Assembly: GCF_027925305.1 (NCBI RefSeq)
Contig: NZ_BSDR01000001.1
Coordinates: 585,001-649,000, forward strand
Direction of reading: 5' to 3'
Origin: Desulforhabdus amnigena
GTDB taxonomy: Bacteria; Desulfobacterota; Syntrophobacteria; Syntrophobacterales; Syntrophobacteraceae
Length of the DNA: 64,000 bases
The notes beneath the pieces were generated by a model. That model did not search any database, was not told where the DNA came from, and saw only the letters and a program-made list of their open reading frames with translations. The translations under genes and the position numbers were made by a program. Each line of letters opens with the position of its first letter. The stretch's first letter is position 1. Of this stretch, positions 39,298 through 48,667 are shown piece after piece.

Positions 39298-40644
39298 CTA
39301 GAAACCCACGTTGGGGCATGCTTTCAACGCTTCCTGGATGTCTTCCGCGGAATACTCCTCATCTTTAAGATCACCTCTCAGATACGTGTCATACGCACCG
39401 AGATCCAGGAGTCCGTGTCCTGAATAGAGGAAAGTGATCACGGTGCCGGGAGCCGCATCACGTGCTATGTCGATGGTTGCCTTAATGGCATGGGAGGTTT
39501 CCGGTGCCGGCAGGAAACCCTCCGTTTGCAGGAAGAGCATGGCTGCTTCAAACACTTCCGTCTGATAATAAGCTCTGGCTTCCACCAGTCCAAGCTTGGC
39601 AATATGGCTGAGTATGGGGGATTCCCCATGATAGCGCAAGCCGCCGGAGTGAATGGGAGGTGGAAAGAAGTTATGGCCAAGGGTATGCATTTTGAGCAGG
39701 GGAGTCAAACGGGCAACATCCCCGTAGTCATAGCGATATTCGCCTCGCGTGAGGGTAGGGCATGCCTGGGGTTCCACCGCGACGAAGCGCATGGGCTTTC
39801 CTGAAAGCTTGTCGGGAACGAAGGGCAGAACCAGGCCTGCAAAATTGCTTCCCCCTCCAACGCATCCTATGAGAATGTCCGGTTTTTCTCCAGCCATTTC
39901 CAGCTGCTTTTTGGTTTCCAGCCCTGTGATGGTCTGGTGCAGGATAACGTGATTGAGAACGCTCCCCAACGCATACTTGGTGTCGCCGCGCGACACCGCA
40001 TCTTCTATGGCTTCGGAAATGGCGACTCCGAGGCTTCCACCGCAATGAGGGTCCGTCTCGAGGAGGTGACGGCCAAAACGGGTACGCTCCGAGGGAGACG
40101 GAAAAACTTCCGCTCCGTAGGCCCGGATGAGAATACCCCGGTAGGGTTTCTGCTCATAACTGCAGCGAACCATGTAGACTGTGCACTGCAGGCCGAACAT
40201 CTTGCAGGCAAAGGAGAGTGCCGTGCCCCACTGTCCCGCACCTGTTTCCGTAGAAATGCGCCTGACCCCTTCCGTCTTGTTGTAGTAGGCTTGGGGAATG
40301 GCTGTATTGGGCTTGTGCGAACCGGCAGGGGAAACGGATTCGTTCTTGTAATAAATTTTAGCCCTGGTGCCTATGGCTGCCTCCAGTCGATGTGCGCGAA
40401 CGAGTGGAGTGGGACGGTAAAGGCGGTATACTTCCATGACGGGCTCGGGGATGGGAACCCAGGGCATGGAAGAGACTTCCTGTTCGATGAGGGACATGGG
40501 GAAGATCGGCGCCAACTGCTCCGGTTCGATGGGTTCGAGGGTCTCCGGATGCAATGGGGGCGGCAAGGGTTCCGGAAGATCGGGAAGCACGTTGTACCAT
40601 TTGTTGGGCATTTCGTTTTCCGGCAGGATAATTCGATGATTCAT
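39298..40644 (-). CDS. trpB: TrpB-like tryptophan synthase beta chain (TrpB2 type)
   Basis: PLP enzyme of the stand-alone TrpB2 class, 448 residues. Seen: the N-terminal extension [18 protein letters not shown], the substrate region [16 protein letters not shown], the PLP-binding lysine in [15 protein letters not shown] near residue 113, the phosphate-binding loop [11 protein letters not shown], and [18 protein letters not shown]. No trpA or other trp gene is nearby, as is usual for TrpB2. It is expected to make tryptophan from indole and serine (or another amino acid), which is not proved here. Confidence 0.93.
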   Translation of the reverse strand: MNHRIILPENEMPNKWYNVLPDLPEPLPPPLHPETLEPIEPEQLAPIFPMSLIEQEVSSMPWVPIPEPVMEVYRLYRPTPLVRAHRLEAAIGTRAKIYYKNESVSPAGSHKPNTAIPQAYYNKTEGVRRISTETGAGQWGTALSFACKMFGLQCTVYMVRCSYEQKPYRGILIRAYGAEVFPSPSERTRFGRHLLETDPHCGGSLGVAISEAIEDAVSRGDTKYALGSVLNHVILHQTITGLETKKQLEMAGEKPDILIGCVGGGSNFAGLVLPFVPDKLSGKPMRFVAVEPQACPTLTRGEYRYDYGDVARLTPLLKMHTLGHNFFPPPIHSGGLRYHGESPILSHIAKLGLVEARAYYQTEVFEAAMLFLQTEGFLPAPETSHAIKATIDIARDAAPGTVITFLYSGHGLLDLGAYDTYLRGDLKDEEYSAEDIQEALKACPNVGF

Positions 40645-41175
40645 AAAGCGGCCAACCTCCTGACTGTGAGTTTAAAGACTTGGGGTTGAAGGGTCATTGG
40701 TATAAGATCCATCAAATCGGCATCGTCCATAAAATTTGAAAAAGGCTCATGATTCGTAGCCATGGCTCACGATAACATCGCTTCTCAAGAGCGTTTCCCG
40801 CTTTCCCTATTGCCTTGTAGCTCACTGCCTTTTTTCATTTTTCGTTGTGACCGTTCCGGTTATGGGAGTTAAAAAGAGAACTCACGGCAGAAAAATCAAC
40901 GCAGGATCAAGCGATCATAGTTGTCGCAATTTTCTTTTTGCATTGATGCAAAACTTCTCTCATGTGCATGTTATAAAATCAATATAAAAACCGCAACGAT
41001 CGAGTGATTAAATGAGGAAACCGAAGACAACTTACTAAAAATACTATAATCGGAATGAGTCGGAAATATTTCTCTATTGCCCTTGACGAAAAAAATTCAA
41101 AAAGACCAGAATGGAGAAGTGTGGAGTCATGCAGAACTCTTACATCATGGACTGCTCACAGGAGGGAGAGCAAAT
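40645..41175. other. Intergenic region with a dispersed repeat and AT-rich leader
   Basis: 531 bases between the divergent trpB-like and FMN-reductase genes. It holds repeat copy C at 40739-40870 and then an AT-rich stretch (40900-41080) that may contain promoters; TTGACG near 41080 is a weak -35 candidate. No gene was recognised. Confidence 0.5.
40739..40870 (+). repeat. GGCTCATG-family dispersed repeat, copy C
   Basis: Forward copy starting AAAAAGGCTCATGATTCGTA, through GATAACATCGCTTCTCAAGA and GCGTTTCCCGC, ending GTGACCGTTCCGGTTATGGG. It aligns with 29470-29601 along its whole length. Confidence 0.85.
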
Positions 41176-41775
41176 ATGGGAAAGATTCTCGCAGTGTATG
41201 GAAGTCCCCGTCGCAACGGGAATACATCCATACTGCTCAAGCAGGCCGTGCAGGGCGCGCGTGATGCCGGGGCCGAGGTGGAAGAGGTGGTGTTGCGGGA
41301 TTTGAAAATGTCCCCGTGCCTGGAAATTTACGGGTGCAAGAAGAACGGGCGCTGCGTGATCCAGGACGATTTTCAGGGAGTTTACGACCGGCTCATCTCC
41401 TGTGACGGACTGATGCTCGCTTCTCCTATTTTCTTTTATACGGTGAGTGCTCATACCAAGATCCTCATGGACCGTTGCCAGTCTTTGTGGGTAAAGAAAT
41501 ACTGGATCGAAGAAGCTGTTTTCGGTCAGCGGAAGCCGACACGCAAGGGACTTTTCATTTCGGTTGGAGCCACGAGGGGGAAGAGACTCTTTGACGGAAC
41601 CCTGTTGACGCTCAAATATTTCTTTGATGTGCTGGACATGGAGCTTTCGAAATCCCTGCTCTATCGCGGATTGGATTTTGAGGGAGATGTCCTCAAGCAC
41701 CCGGAACATATCGAAGAGGCGTATCGGGCGGGAAGGGATTTTTTCCAGGACCTTCAGCCAAGGGAGAAGGGGTGA
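41176..41775 (+). CDS. NAD(P)H-dependent FMN reductase / flavodoxin-fold protein
   Basis: 199 residues. The N-terminal motif MGKILAVYGSPRRNGNTSIL is the NADPH-dependent FMN reductase type that binds FMN phosphate. YGCKKNGRCVIQDDF with two cysteines, and ASPIFFYTVSAHTKILMDRC, are typical of the iron-sulfur flavoprotein/WrbA-like group of anaerobes, though the compact CxxCxxC cluster motif is not complete. ATG at 41176 follows GGAGGGAGAGCAAAT; the frame starts earlier, at 41077. It ends 14 bases before the first ABC exporter gene. Confidence 0.9.
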   Translation: MGKILAVYGSPRRNGNTSILLKQAVQGARDAGAEVEEVVLRDLKMSPCLEIYGCKKNGRCVIQDDFQGVYDRLISCDGLMLASPIFFYTVSAHTKILMDRCQSLWVKKYWIEEAVFGQRKPTRKGLFISVGATRGKRLFDGTLLTLKYFFDVLDMELSKSLLYRGLDFEGDVLKHPEHIEEAYRAGRDFFQDLQPREKG

Positions 41776-41789
41776 GGTAGGTTGGGCGC

Positions 41790-43583
41790 GTGAAAAAATT
41801 CATTGTTTTGAAGAAAAGGAATGGGGAGAGTCCCATCTGGAAAAAGGGCCCATGGGGGGCTGTCCGCATCATTACCCCCTATTTCAGGCAATATGCCTTG
41901 AGAGTCTCTATCGGCTTTCTGACCCTTGTTTCAGTGGATTTTTTTCAGCTCGTGATTCCCCGGGTCATCAAATTTGCCGTGGATGCGCTGCAGAAGGGAA
42001 CGGCCACACCTCATCTGCTTTTGAAGTACGGGGCATATATCGTTCTACTGGCCTTATTGATCGCCGTCATGCGATTTTTCTGGCGGAACCTGCTCCTGGG
42101 GTTTTCCCGCCTGTTGGAAACGGATCTAAGAAATCGCATGTTTTCTCATATCTTATCTCTTGATAGGGCCTTTTTTCAGCGCAAAACGCCCGGGGATATC
42201 ATGGCGCTCGCCACCAACGACCTCTCTTCGGTCCAGCTCGCGAGCGGAATGGGATTGGTGGCTTTTGTGGATGCGGTGTTCATGGGGTTTGCCGCCATTG
42301 CCTTCATGGCCTACATCGATCCAGTGCTGACGGCCATCGCCATTGCCCCCATGCCCGTCCTGGCCCTGCTCACCCGCTTTCTCTCTTCCCGCCTCCATCG
42401 GCGATTCAGAAAGGTTCAGGAACAATTTTCCTCCATGACGGAATTCGTGCGCTCCACTTTTTCATCCATCCGCCTGGTCAAAGCCTACAACCAGGAAGCG
42501 TTTCAGGCCTCCCGTTTCAATGCCATGGGGGAAACCTATGTTCGTGACAACCTGAGTCTGGCACGCATATACGGAACCCTTTTCCCTGTATCCGGATTCA
42601 TTGGAAACATCAGCATGCTCCTGGTGCTTTTCTTTGGAGGGCGCATGACTATCGGTGGAACCATCACCGTCGGGGATTTCGTGGCTTTTATAACGTACCT
42701 TTTTCTCATGACATGGCCCATGATGGCCCTGGGATGGGTGACGGACCTCTTTCAGCGAGGCGTCACCTCTCTTCAAAGAATCCAGGAACTGCTTCGTGAG
42801 GAACCGAAGCTCAAGGGGCCCGTTGTTCCTGTTAAAACCGCCATCACGCGGGGCGACATCTCTATCAGGGGATTGTCTTTTTCCTATCCCAATCAGCAGG
42901 GGCAGGTTTTAAAAGGGATTCATTTGAATATCCAGCCCGGCATTTTTCTTGGGATTGTGGGAAAAACCGGCGCCGGCAAGACCACCTTGTGCCATCTCCT
43001 CGCCCGGCTCTATCCCGTCGAGGATGGAACGGTTTTCTTCGACGGCATGGACGTGAATACGCTTCCTTTCGAAGCGGTAAGGGGAGCCATCGCTTACGTA
43101 CCCCAGGAAGTGATCCTCTTTTCCAATACCATCGCCTTTAACATTGCCATGGGACGACAGGATGCCTCAGAGGCGGAAATCGAAGCAGTAGCCCGTGCTG
43201 CCGCTATTCATGACGAAATCGCGGCCATGCCCGACGGCTATCAGACGCGGATCGGCGAGAAGGGGGTTAAGCTTTCGGGAGGACAGCGCCAGAGGCTTGC
43301 CATAGCGCGGGCGCTGCTTTTGGATCGTCCTATCATCATCATCGACGATGGACTGTCGGCCGTGGATATGGAAACGGAGCACGCCATCATCGGTTCCATC
43401 GCCGGTTATCTCAAGGGGCGTACCTGCATCGTCGTTTCCCATCGGGTCGCCCCGTTGGCTGATGCCCATGAAATTGTGGTCATGGAGGACGGACGGATTA
43501 TAGACAGGGGAACTCATGAGCATCTCCTGAAGCAGAACGCTTTTTATGCGACCATTTACAGGCAGCAAACCCGTAATGCATGA
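41790..43583 (+). CDS. ABC exporter half, non-canonical ATP site (BmrC/YheI-like)
   Basis: 597 residues: six-span membrane domain (about 30-330) fused to an ATPase domain. Walker A is GKTGAGKTTLC near 390, and the signature LSGGQRQRLAIARALL is intact. Walker B reads IIIIDDGLSAVD near 514, so the catalytic glutamate is aspartate. This is the mark of the degenerate half in heterodimeric exporters such as BmrCD. Starts at GTG 41790; a TTG at 41808 is also possible. The partner gene begins 24 bases downstream, and the pair probably exports lipids or drugs. Confidence 0.93.
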   Translation: MKKFIVLKKRNGESPIWKKGPWGAVRIITPYFRQYALRVSIGFLTLVSVDFFQLVIPRVIKFAVDALQKGTATPHLLLKYGAYIVLLALLIAVMRFFWRNLLLGFSRLLETDLRNRMFSHILSLDRAFFQRKTPGDIMALATNDLSSVQLASGMGLVAFVDAVFMGFAAIAFMAYIDPVLTAIAIAPMPVLALLTRFLSSRLHRRFRKVQEQFSSMTEFVRSTFSSIRLVKAYNQEAFQASRFNAMGETYVRDNLSLARIYGTLFPVSGFIGNISMLLVLFFGGRMTIGGTITVGDFVAFITYLFLMTWPMMALGWVTDLFQRGVTSLQRIQELLREEPKLKGPVVPVKTAITRGDISIRGLSFSYPNQQGQVLKGIHLNIQPGIFLGIVGKTGAGKTTLCHLLARLYPVEDGTVFFDGMDVNTLPFEAVRGAIAYVPQEVILFSNTIAFNIAMGRQDASEAEIEAVARAAAIHDEIAAMPDGYQTRIGEKGVKLSGGQRQRLAIARALLLDRPIIIIDDGLSAVDMETEHAIIGSIAGYLKGRTCIVVSHRVAPLADAHEIVVMEDGRIIDRGTHEHLLKQNAFYATIYRQQTRNA

Positions 43584-43607
43584 TTTTTCAGGAATCGGGA
43601 AAAAAAT

Positions 43608-45455
43608 ATGAATCACGAATACGGTTATTTCGAAGACGATCACATTGGCCATATCGGCGATATCAGACTTTGGCGGCACCTTCTGGCATTTGTGCTGCCC
43701 CAGTGGCGGTGGGTTGCCCTGGCCGTCTTTCTCTCCATTGGAATCACGGCTGCAACCCTGGCTCTGCCCCGCCTGGTTCAAATGGGAATGGACCGCTACA
43801 TTGTGGATGCGAGCCTGGAGATGGGACAGAGGATCGACGGCCTGACAAAATTGGGAAGCATCTTCCTGCTGGTCGTCCTCGCGGGGTTTATCGTCAATTT
43901 CTTTCAGGTCATGGTGTTGGAGTGGACCGGCCAGAGGGTCATGCACGCTCTGCGGCAGCGCCTTTTCCATCATATTCTGGAGCTGAACCTCTCCTTTTTC
44001 CACAGGCACCCTGTGGGCAGGCTGGTTACGCGGCTGACCAACGACATTCAAAACATGTACGAGATGTTCACTTCGGTGATCGTTACGCTCTTCAACGATG
44101 GGGTCAAACTGATAGGTATTCTGGGGATTCTTTTCTGGATGAACTGGCGGCTGGCCCTGATCCTGAGCCTGACCTTCCCCGTCATGCTTGTGATCACGCT
44201 TTACTTCGGCCGGTTGAGCCGGGATGCTTTCAGACAGATTCGCACCCATCTTGCCGCCATCAACGCCTATATCCAGGAAGCGGTTTCGGGGATTTCGGTC
44301 ATCCAGATCTTTTTGAGGGAAAGGGATACGCTTCGGAAATTCAACGAGTTGAACGATCGCTATTTCCGTTCCACCTTCTACCAGATACGGATTTTCGGGA
44401 TTTTCATCCCCTTGATCGAAGTGGTGAGCTCCGTATCCATGGCTCTGATCATCTGGTATGGAGGCGGGGAGATTCTGCGTGAGCACATGACCATTGGTGT
44501 TCTGACAGCCTTCATTTCCTACATGCGGCTTTTTTTTCAGCCGTTGCGCGAGCTCTCTCAAAAATACTCCATCGTGCAGTCTGCCATGGCGTCGGCGGAA
44601 AGAATCTTTCACCTGCTGGAAAACAAGGAAATTTTGCCGATGCCTTCGCAGCCGGTTTCGCCTCCGAAGGTGGACGGAGAAATTGCCTTCGAGCACGTGG
44701 ATTTTGAATATGAACCGGATCAGCCGGTGATCAGGGACCTCTCTTTTCATGTGCAGCCCGGTGAAACCCTGGCTGTCGTGGGAGCGACGGGTTCGGGCAA
44801 GACCACGCTCATCAATCTGCTGGAACGGCTCTATGATCCTCTTCGGGGAAGGATCACCATCGACGGTCAGGATCTCCGAGAGCTGGACCTTCACTGGCTC
44901 CGGGACCAGATCGGGCTGGTCATGCAGGATGTCTTCATCGTTCCCGGGACCGTCAGGGAAAACATCCTTCTGGATCGCCGGATTTCCGATGAAGAACTGG
45001 ACCGGATCGTGCATCTCTCGCAGTTGTCGGAACTGGTGAAAAATCTTCCCGAAGGGCTGGAAACGAAAATAGGGGAGGGGGCCATGGATTTTTCGGCCGG
45101 CCAAAAGCAGCTCCTGGCCTTTGCCCGCGTGCTTGCCCGAAATCCGCGAATCCTGGTCCTGGATGAAGCTACGGCCAATGTGGATACGGGAACGGAAATG
45201 CTCATCGAACAAGCCATCCAGGTGGCCATGGCTCATCGGACGAGCATTGTCATAGCGCACCGGCTTTCCACCATCAGGCGGGCGGATCGCATCCTCGTTT
45301 TGGATCAGGGCCGCATCGTGGAACAGGGAACCCATGAAGACCTGATGTCCCGCAATGGGCTCTATTATCACCTGCAGATCCTGCAAAACGGGAATCACCG
45401 GGGCGATGCCCCGGGACTTTTCCAGGGGGATGCTGAAAGAAACGCTTTCACATAA
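43608..45455 (+). CDS. ABC exporter half, catalytic ATP site (BmrD/YheH-like)
   Basis: 615 residues: six-span membrane domain and ATPase domain. Walker A is GATGSGKTTLINLLERLYD near 390, and Walker B ILVLDEATANVDTGTEM has the catalytic glutamate. The signature reads FSAGQKQLLAFARVLA in place of LSGGQ. This is the complementary pattern to the upstream half: together they form one good and one poor ATP site. Such asymmetric exporters are known for drugs and lipids. It follows the partner after 24 bases and converges with the DUF554 gene. Confidence 0.94.
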   Translation: MNHEYGYFEDDHIGHIGDIRLWRHLLAFVLPQWRWVALAVFLSIGITAATLALPRLVQMGMDRYIVDASLEMGQRIDGLTKLGSIFLLVVLAGFIVNFFQVMVLEWTGQRVMHALRQRLFHHILELNLSFFHRHPVGRLVTRLTNDIQNMYEMFTSVIVTLFNDGVKLIGILGILFWMNWRLALILSLTFPVMLVITLYFGRLSRDAFRQIRTHLAAINAYIQEAVSGISVIQIFLRERDTLRKFNELNDRYFRSTFYQIRIFGIFIPLIEVVSSVSMALIIWYGGGEILREHMTIGVLTAFISYMRLFFQPLRELSQKYSIVQSAMASAERIFHLLENKEILPMPSQPVSPPKVDGEIAFEHVDFEYEPDQPVIRDLSFHVQPGETLAVVGATGSGKTTLINLLERLYDPLRGRITIDGQDLRELDLHWLRDQIGLVMQDVFIVPGTVRENILLDRRISDEELDRIVHLSQLSELVKNLPEGLETKIGEGAMDFSAGQKQLLAFARVLARNPRILVLDEATANVDTGTEMLIEQAIQVAMAHRTSIVIAHRLSTIRRADRILVLDQGRIVEQGTHEDLMSRNGLYYHLQILQNGNHRGDAPGLFQGDAERNAFT

Positions 45456-45505
45456 GGCGGTGCGGCTCAATGCGAAAAGCGCTTTAAGGAGAGTGATGAA
45501 GAGGC

Positions 45506-46216
45506 TCAGAAAAGAGACTTGATGATTGGAACGACGGCCACCAGAATTGGAGCCATAGCGAGGGCGGGCAGGAAGTTTGCCAGGCGAATCGCTTTGAGAT
45601 CCAAAAGCTTGAGGCCGATACCCACAATGATGAGTCCTCCCGTAGCGGTCATTTCCGTGATCATGGGGTCCGTGAGGATTCCGGCGAAAACGCCTGCAAA
45701 AAAAGTCAGGCTGCCCTGGTATATCAAAATGGTAAATGCCGAGAGGCCTACCCCCCAGCCCAGGCTTGAAGAAAACGCGATGGCGGCGAAAAAGTCCAGC
45801 ATGGATTTTACGGCCAGGGTCCTGTAATCGCCGGAAAGGCCGTCCTGGATGGAACCGAGAATGGCCATGGGGCCCACGCAGAAGACAAGGCTTGCCATGA
45901 CGAATCCCTCGCTGAAATTGCGGGCGGTTTGCCCTTTGGTTCCTTTGGAAAGACTCGATTGCAGGAATGTGCCCAGTTTCTGCAATCCTTCGTCGATCCT
46001 GAGCATTTCTCCCAGTATGGCCCCCGTGAGGACAGCACCCAAAACGATGAGGATGTTCTTGGTCTCAAGGGCCATCTGCAACCCTACCAGAGTCGTTACC
46101 AGCCCCAACCCTTGAAGGGCGGTTTCACGCATCTTTTCCGAAAGTCTGGAACCGATGGTGACTCCCAGCATACTTCCCGCAAGAATGGTCCCCACGTTGA
46201 TGGTGGTGCCTACCAT
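45506..46216 (-). CDS. DUF554 family membrane protein
   Basis: 236 residues, seven predicted spans, of unknown function. It begins VGTTINVGTILAGSMLGVTI, a typical DUF554 (YdfK-like) start, and contains FVMASLVFCVGPMAILGSIQ with DGLSGDYRTLAVKSMLDFFA, both family hallmarks. The length is normal. It lies 15 bases downstream of an M48 protease gene on the same strand. Confidence 0.9.
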   Translation of the reverse strand: MVGTTINVGTILAGSMLGVTIGSRLSEKMRETALQGLGLVTTLVGLQMALETKNILIVLGAVLTGAILGEMLRIDEGLQKLGTFLQSSLSKGTKGQTARNFSEGFVMASLVFCVGPMAILGSIQDGLSGDYRTLAVKSMLDFFAAIAFSSSLGWGVGLSAFTILIYQGSLTFFAGVFAGILTDPMITEMTATGGLIIVGIGLKLLDLKAIRLANFLPALAMAPILVAVVPIIKSLF

Positions 46217-46231
46217 TACATCATCTCCTTC

Positions 46232-47521
46232 TTATTTGGATGCATTGTTCCGCATGGATTCCATATGGTGTCCCTCTGTTTCCAAAAGCCCGATTCTTTC
46301 CACCAATGGCGGATGGGAATAATGAAACACCACGTAGAGGGGGTGGGGTGTCAGGTTTGAGAGATTGTCCAAAGCGATTTTTTTGAGGGCGGCAATGAGG
46401 AAATCCGGTGTCTTGAGGAAGCTGGAGGCGAAAAGGTCCGCCTGGCGTTCAAAACGCCGTGAGAGGGCCGTGTAGAAGGGTTGAAGGAAGAAGCCCGCTT
46501 TCTGCCAGAGGATGCCGATGATGAAGAGCCCGGCGTATACTTGAGACGCGTGGAAGCCGAAAGTTGAATACATGAGGGGCCACTCCATAAGGCGATAGGT
46601 CAGATAGAAGCCGACGAGCATGGAGAGTTCAAAAAACAGAAGCTGCTTGGGGACGTGCTTTGCCTTGAAGTGCCCCACTTCGTGTGCCAGGACCGACAGA
46701 ATTTCTTCGTGCGAGTGAGATTCGATGAGAGTGTCAAATAGCACGATCTGCTTGGTTTTTCCAATTCCTGTGAAATACGCGTTGGTATGGCGGCTCCGCA
46801 GACCCGCGTCCATCTGAAGGATCTTTTTTACTTTGATCCCGTTTTCTTCCATGAGGTTTTTTATCTTTTCCGAGAGCTCCTCGTCCTGAATCGGTTCGAA
46901 TTTATTGAAAATGGGTGCGATGAGGATCGGGTACAGCACTACCAGGGTGAGCTGCACGGCAGAAACAATGAGGAAGGCCCACAGCCACCAAAGAGTGGGT
47001 GAGATTCGAATGACCGACAGGACCGCGCTCAAAAGAAGGGCGAACAAGATAATGGAAATCATTCCCGATTTGACGTGATCCATGATCCAGAGGACGAGGG
47101 TGGAGCGGTTGAAACCGAATTTTTCTTCAACCACGAAGGAGTGGTAATAGTCGAAGGGGAGCTCCGCGAGGTACAGAATGAATCCAGGGATCATGAAAAA
47201 AAGGAAGCCCGAAAGTATGAAGTGAAACTGTGCGTCTTCCAGGCGATTGCCCAGGGCCGGCATGAATCCCGAGAGAATCAGGGCCAGGAGGATCGCCTGG
47301 GATGTGAGGTCCGAGACGAGACCGAGCCGGGTTTTGGCCCGAGTGTAGGCTGTGATCTGCGAGAGCTTCTCCTCTATGAGGATTCCTTCGAAAAAAAGGG
47401 GAACGCGACTTCCATAGCGTTTCATATATTCGAGGTTGATGCGCTCCAGCCAAAAAGAAAAAATGAACTGGAGGATGTAGATCGCCAGGAAGCTTGTGAG
47501 AATGTAATTTACTTGAAGCAT
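46232..47521 (-). CDS. M48 family metalloprotease (Ste24/CAAX protease-like)
   Basis: 429 residues, multispanning. The zinc motif is VLAHEVGHFKAKHVPKQ near 278, with a third zinc ligand in FERQADLFASSFL near 355. The N-terminal M48_N region (FSFWLERINLEYMKRYGSRV) and YKTYALPFDYYHSFVVEEKF-like sequence (ELPFDYYHSFVVEEKFGFNR) match Ste24-type proteases. It may cleave membrane proteins or peptides. ATG at 47521, weak ribosome site. It is followed at 15 bases by the DUF554 gene. Confidence 0.92.
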   Translation of the reverse strand: MLQVNYILTSFLAIYILQFIFSFWLERINLEYMKRYGSRVPLFFEGILIEEKLSQITAYTRAKTRLGLVSDLTSQAILLALILSGFMPALGNRLEDAQFHFILSGFLFFMIPGFILYLAELPFDYYHSFVVEEKFGFNRSTLVLWIMDHVKSGMISIILFALLLSAVLSVIRISPTLWWLWAFLIVSAVQLTLVVLYPILIAPIFNKFEPIQDEELSEKIKNLMEENGIKVKKILQMDAGLRSRHTNAYFTGIGKTKQIVLFDTLIESHSHEEILSVLAHEVGHFKAKHVPKQLLFFELSMLVGFYLTYRLMEWPLMYSTFGFHASQVYAGLFIIGILWQKAGFFLQPFYTALSRRFERQADLFASSFLKTPDFLIAALKKIALDNLSNLTPHPLYVVFHYSHPPLVERIGLLETEGHHMESMRNNASK

Positions 47522-47844
47522 TTGGAACTCTCGGTGTTTGTGGTCTGGTAAATAAAAAAGAGTCTGTCTCTTTTTAGAGAGGATAACATGCCTCAGAGGA
47601 GGTGCAGTCGTGACCGGATTGCGCTACGCAGGCATAAAAGCCCTGGAAATTCCATCAGGCATCCGGTCTGACCACGCTTTTCATGGGGTCCGCCCAAGGG
47701 GCATCTATGGCTTAGAACCTATCCGGAGACCCCCGTGTGGACTTTGCGACACCCCTGTTGGTCCCCCTTTGAGGAGGGAATTGAAGGGGGAGCCGCTCTG
47801 CCGAGGCAGGTTTTCGGATAGGCTCTTAATCGAGATAGTACCTT
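47522..47844. other. Intergenic region with the 112-bp element
   Basis: 323 bases between the M48 gene start and the 132-residue protein stop, both on the minus strand. It holds an AT-hairpin (AAAAAGAGTCTGTCTCTTTTT near 47568) that could end the sia transcript, an unassigned GC-rich stretch, and the 112-bp element at 47714-47826. Confidence 0.55.
47714..47826. mobile_element. 112-bp MITE-like element with terminal inverted repeats, copy 1
   Basis: AGAACCTATCCGGAGAC at one end and GTTTTCGGATAGGCTCT at the other form imperfect terminal inverted repeats. Between them, GTGGACTTTGCGACACCCCT and CCGAGGCAGG are shared with the copy at 61309 almost base for base. No open frame codes a transposase; non-autonomous movement is inferred. 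Confidence 0.7.
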
Positions 47845-48243
47845 CTATTGGTCAGGCTCAACATCCTTCAAAAATTCACCGTATTTCTTTTTCATGCATT
47901 CGGGACAGATGCCATGGCTGAACGCAAGATCAATATGCTGGGCAAAGTAGGATTCGATCTGTTGCCAATAGTTGTTATCGGTACGGATCTTTTTGCAGAA
48001 AATGCAGATTGGCAAGATGACTTCCTTGAGCTGATTCAATTGCATGAGAGTTGACTTTAAGTCATGGGTCACCTCCTGCAATTGGATTTGATACTTGTCG
48101 CTGATCGCGATAACCTTGTTGAATTTATGGAGGAGCTTCTCATATTCATCGAGCAGAATTTTATACTCGTTGTAAATGGGAGATGAGCTTCCTGAATGCA
48201 GCGATAGACATTTCTCCGCCCTCTGGACAATCCTGTCTTCCAT
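47845..48243 (-). CDS. Small protein with helical N-terminus and Cys-rich tail (sia operon)
   Basis: 132 residues, ATG at 48243 after AAAGGTGAAA. A long helical region (about 25-75) may form a coiled coil. The C-terminal part, LPICIFCKKIRTDNNYWQQI and HGICPECMKKKYGEF (about 77-122), has two CxxC pairs and a Cys/His pattern. The same tail is found at the end of many sensory and response regulator proteins of sulfate reducers, so it may be a zinc-bound partner module. It follows siaC by 36 bases, the place where siaD lies in Pseudomonas. Confidence 0.8.
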   Translation of the reverse strand: MEDRIVQRAEKCLSLHSGSSSPIYNEYKILLDEYEKLLHKFNKVIAISDKYQIQLQEVTHDLKSTLMQLNQLKEVILPICIFCKKIRTDNNYWQQIESYFAQHIDLAFSHGICPECMKKKYGEFLKDVEPDQ

Positions 48244-48279
48244 TTTCACCTTTCTCAATTCGACCGTAACCTTTGGAAT

Positions 48280-48657
48280 TCAGCCCTCTACGGGAATTAT
48301 ATTGAACGGCAGTTTCACGTCTTCACGAAAGTCCTCCGCCAGGTCCAAAGCGCGAGAATTTTCCCTGTCGTAGTACCAGTTGATGACGATCTCCTTGCCT
48401 CTCGCTGCCGCATTCCCCAGCATGTCCAACATATCCAACATGCACTTAATACTGCTGCTGTTCATATAGATTACCTTAATATCCAACTGAAGAGACTCCG
48501 ACTCCTCGAGATACTCCTGCAACCAGGAGAGTACAGGAGTGTAGAATTCGAAAGAATTCTCCGGGTAGGACTCCCCAGACAATTCGAGAATGCCTGCTGA
48601 TAAATCGGATCGGATAGCCGGCGTTGATGTGGTCGGCTGAACATTCAATACTTCCAT
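48280..48657 (-). CDS. siaC: SiaC-like phosphorylation target (DUF1987)
   Basis: 125 residues. Matches the DUF1987/SiaC family, e.g. FYTPVLSWLQEYLEESESLQ and VIYMNSSSIKCMLDMLDMLG. In Pseudomonas aeruginosa SiaC is phosphorylated on a threonine by SiaB, dephosphorylated by SiaA, and when free activates the diguanylate cyclase SiaD. In the present protein the corresponding loop reads NSSSIK, so a serine would be the acceptor; the exact residue is inferred. GAGGGTTAGAGT precedes the ATG. It is third in siaA-siaB-siaC and starts 10 bases after siaB. Confidence 0.88.
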   Translation of the reverse strand: MEVLNVQPTTSTPAIRSDLSAGILELSGESYPENSFEFYTPVLSWLQEYLEESESLQLDIKVIYMNSSSIKCMLDMLDMLGNAAARGKEIVINWYYDRENSRALDLAEDFREDVKLPFNIIPVEG

Positions 48658-48667
48658 ACTCTAACCC

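Noticed and set aside
43167-45470. Open frame of 767 codons on the minus strand
   Set aside because: It mirrors the two ABC exporter genes on the plus strand, has no family motif and reads as low-complexity His/Arg/Gln-rich protein, a typical shadow of GC-rich coding sequence.
47610-47921. Open frame of 103 codons on the plus strand
   Set aside because: Runs across the 112-bp element and into the antisense of the 132-residue gene; the part in the repeat is not kept as a frame in the second copy.
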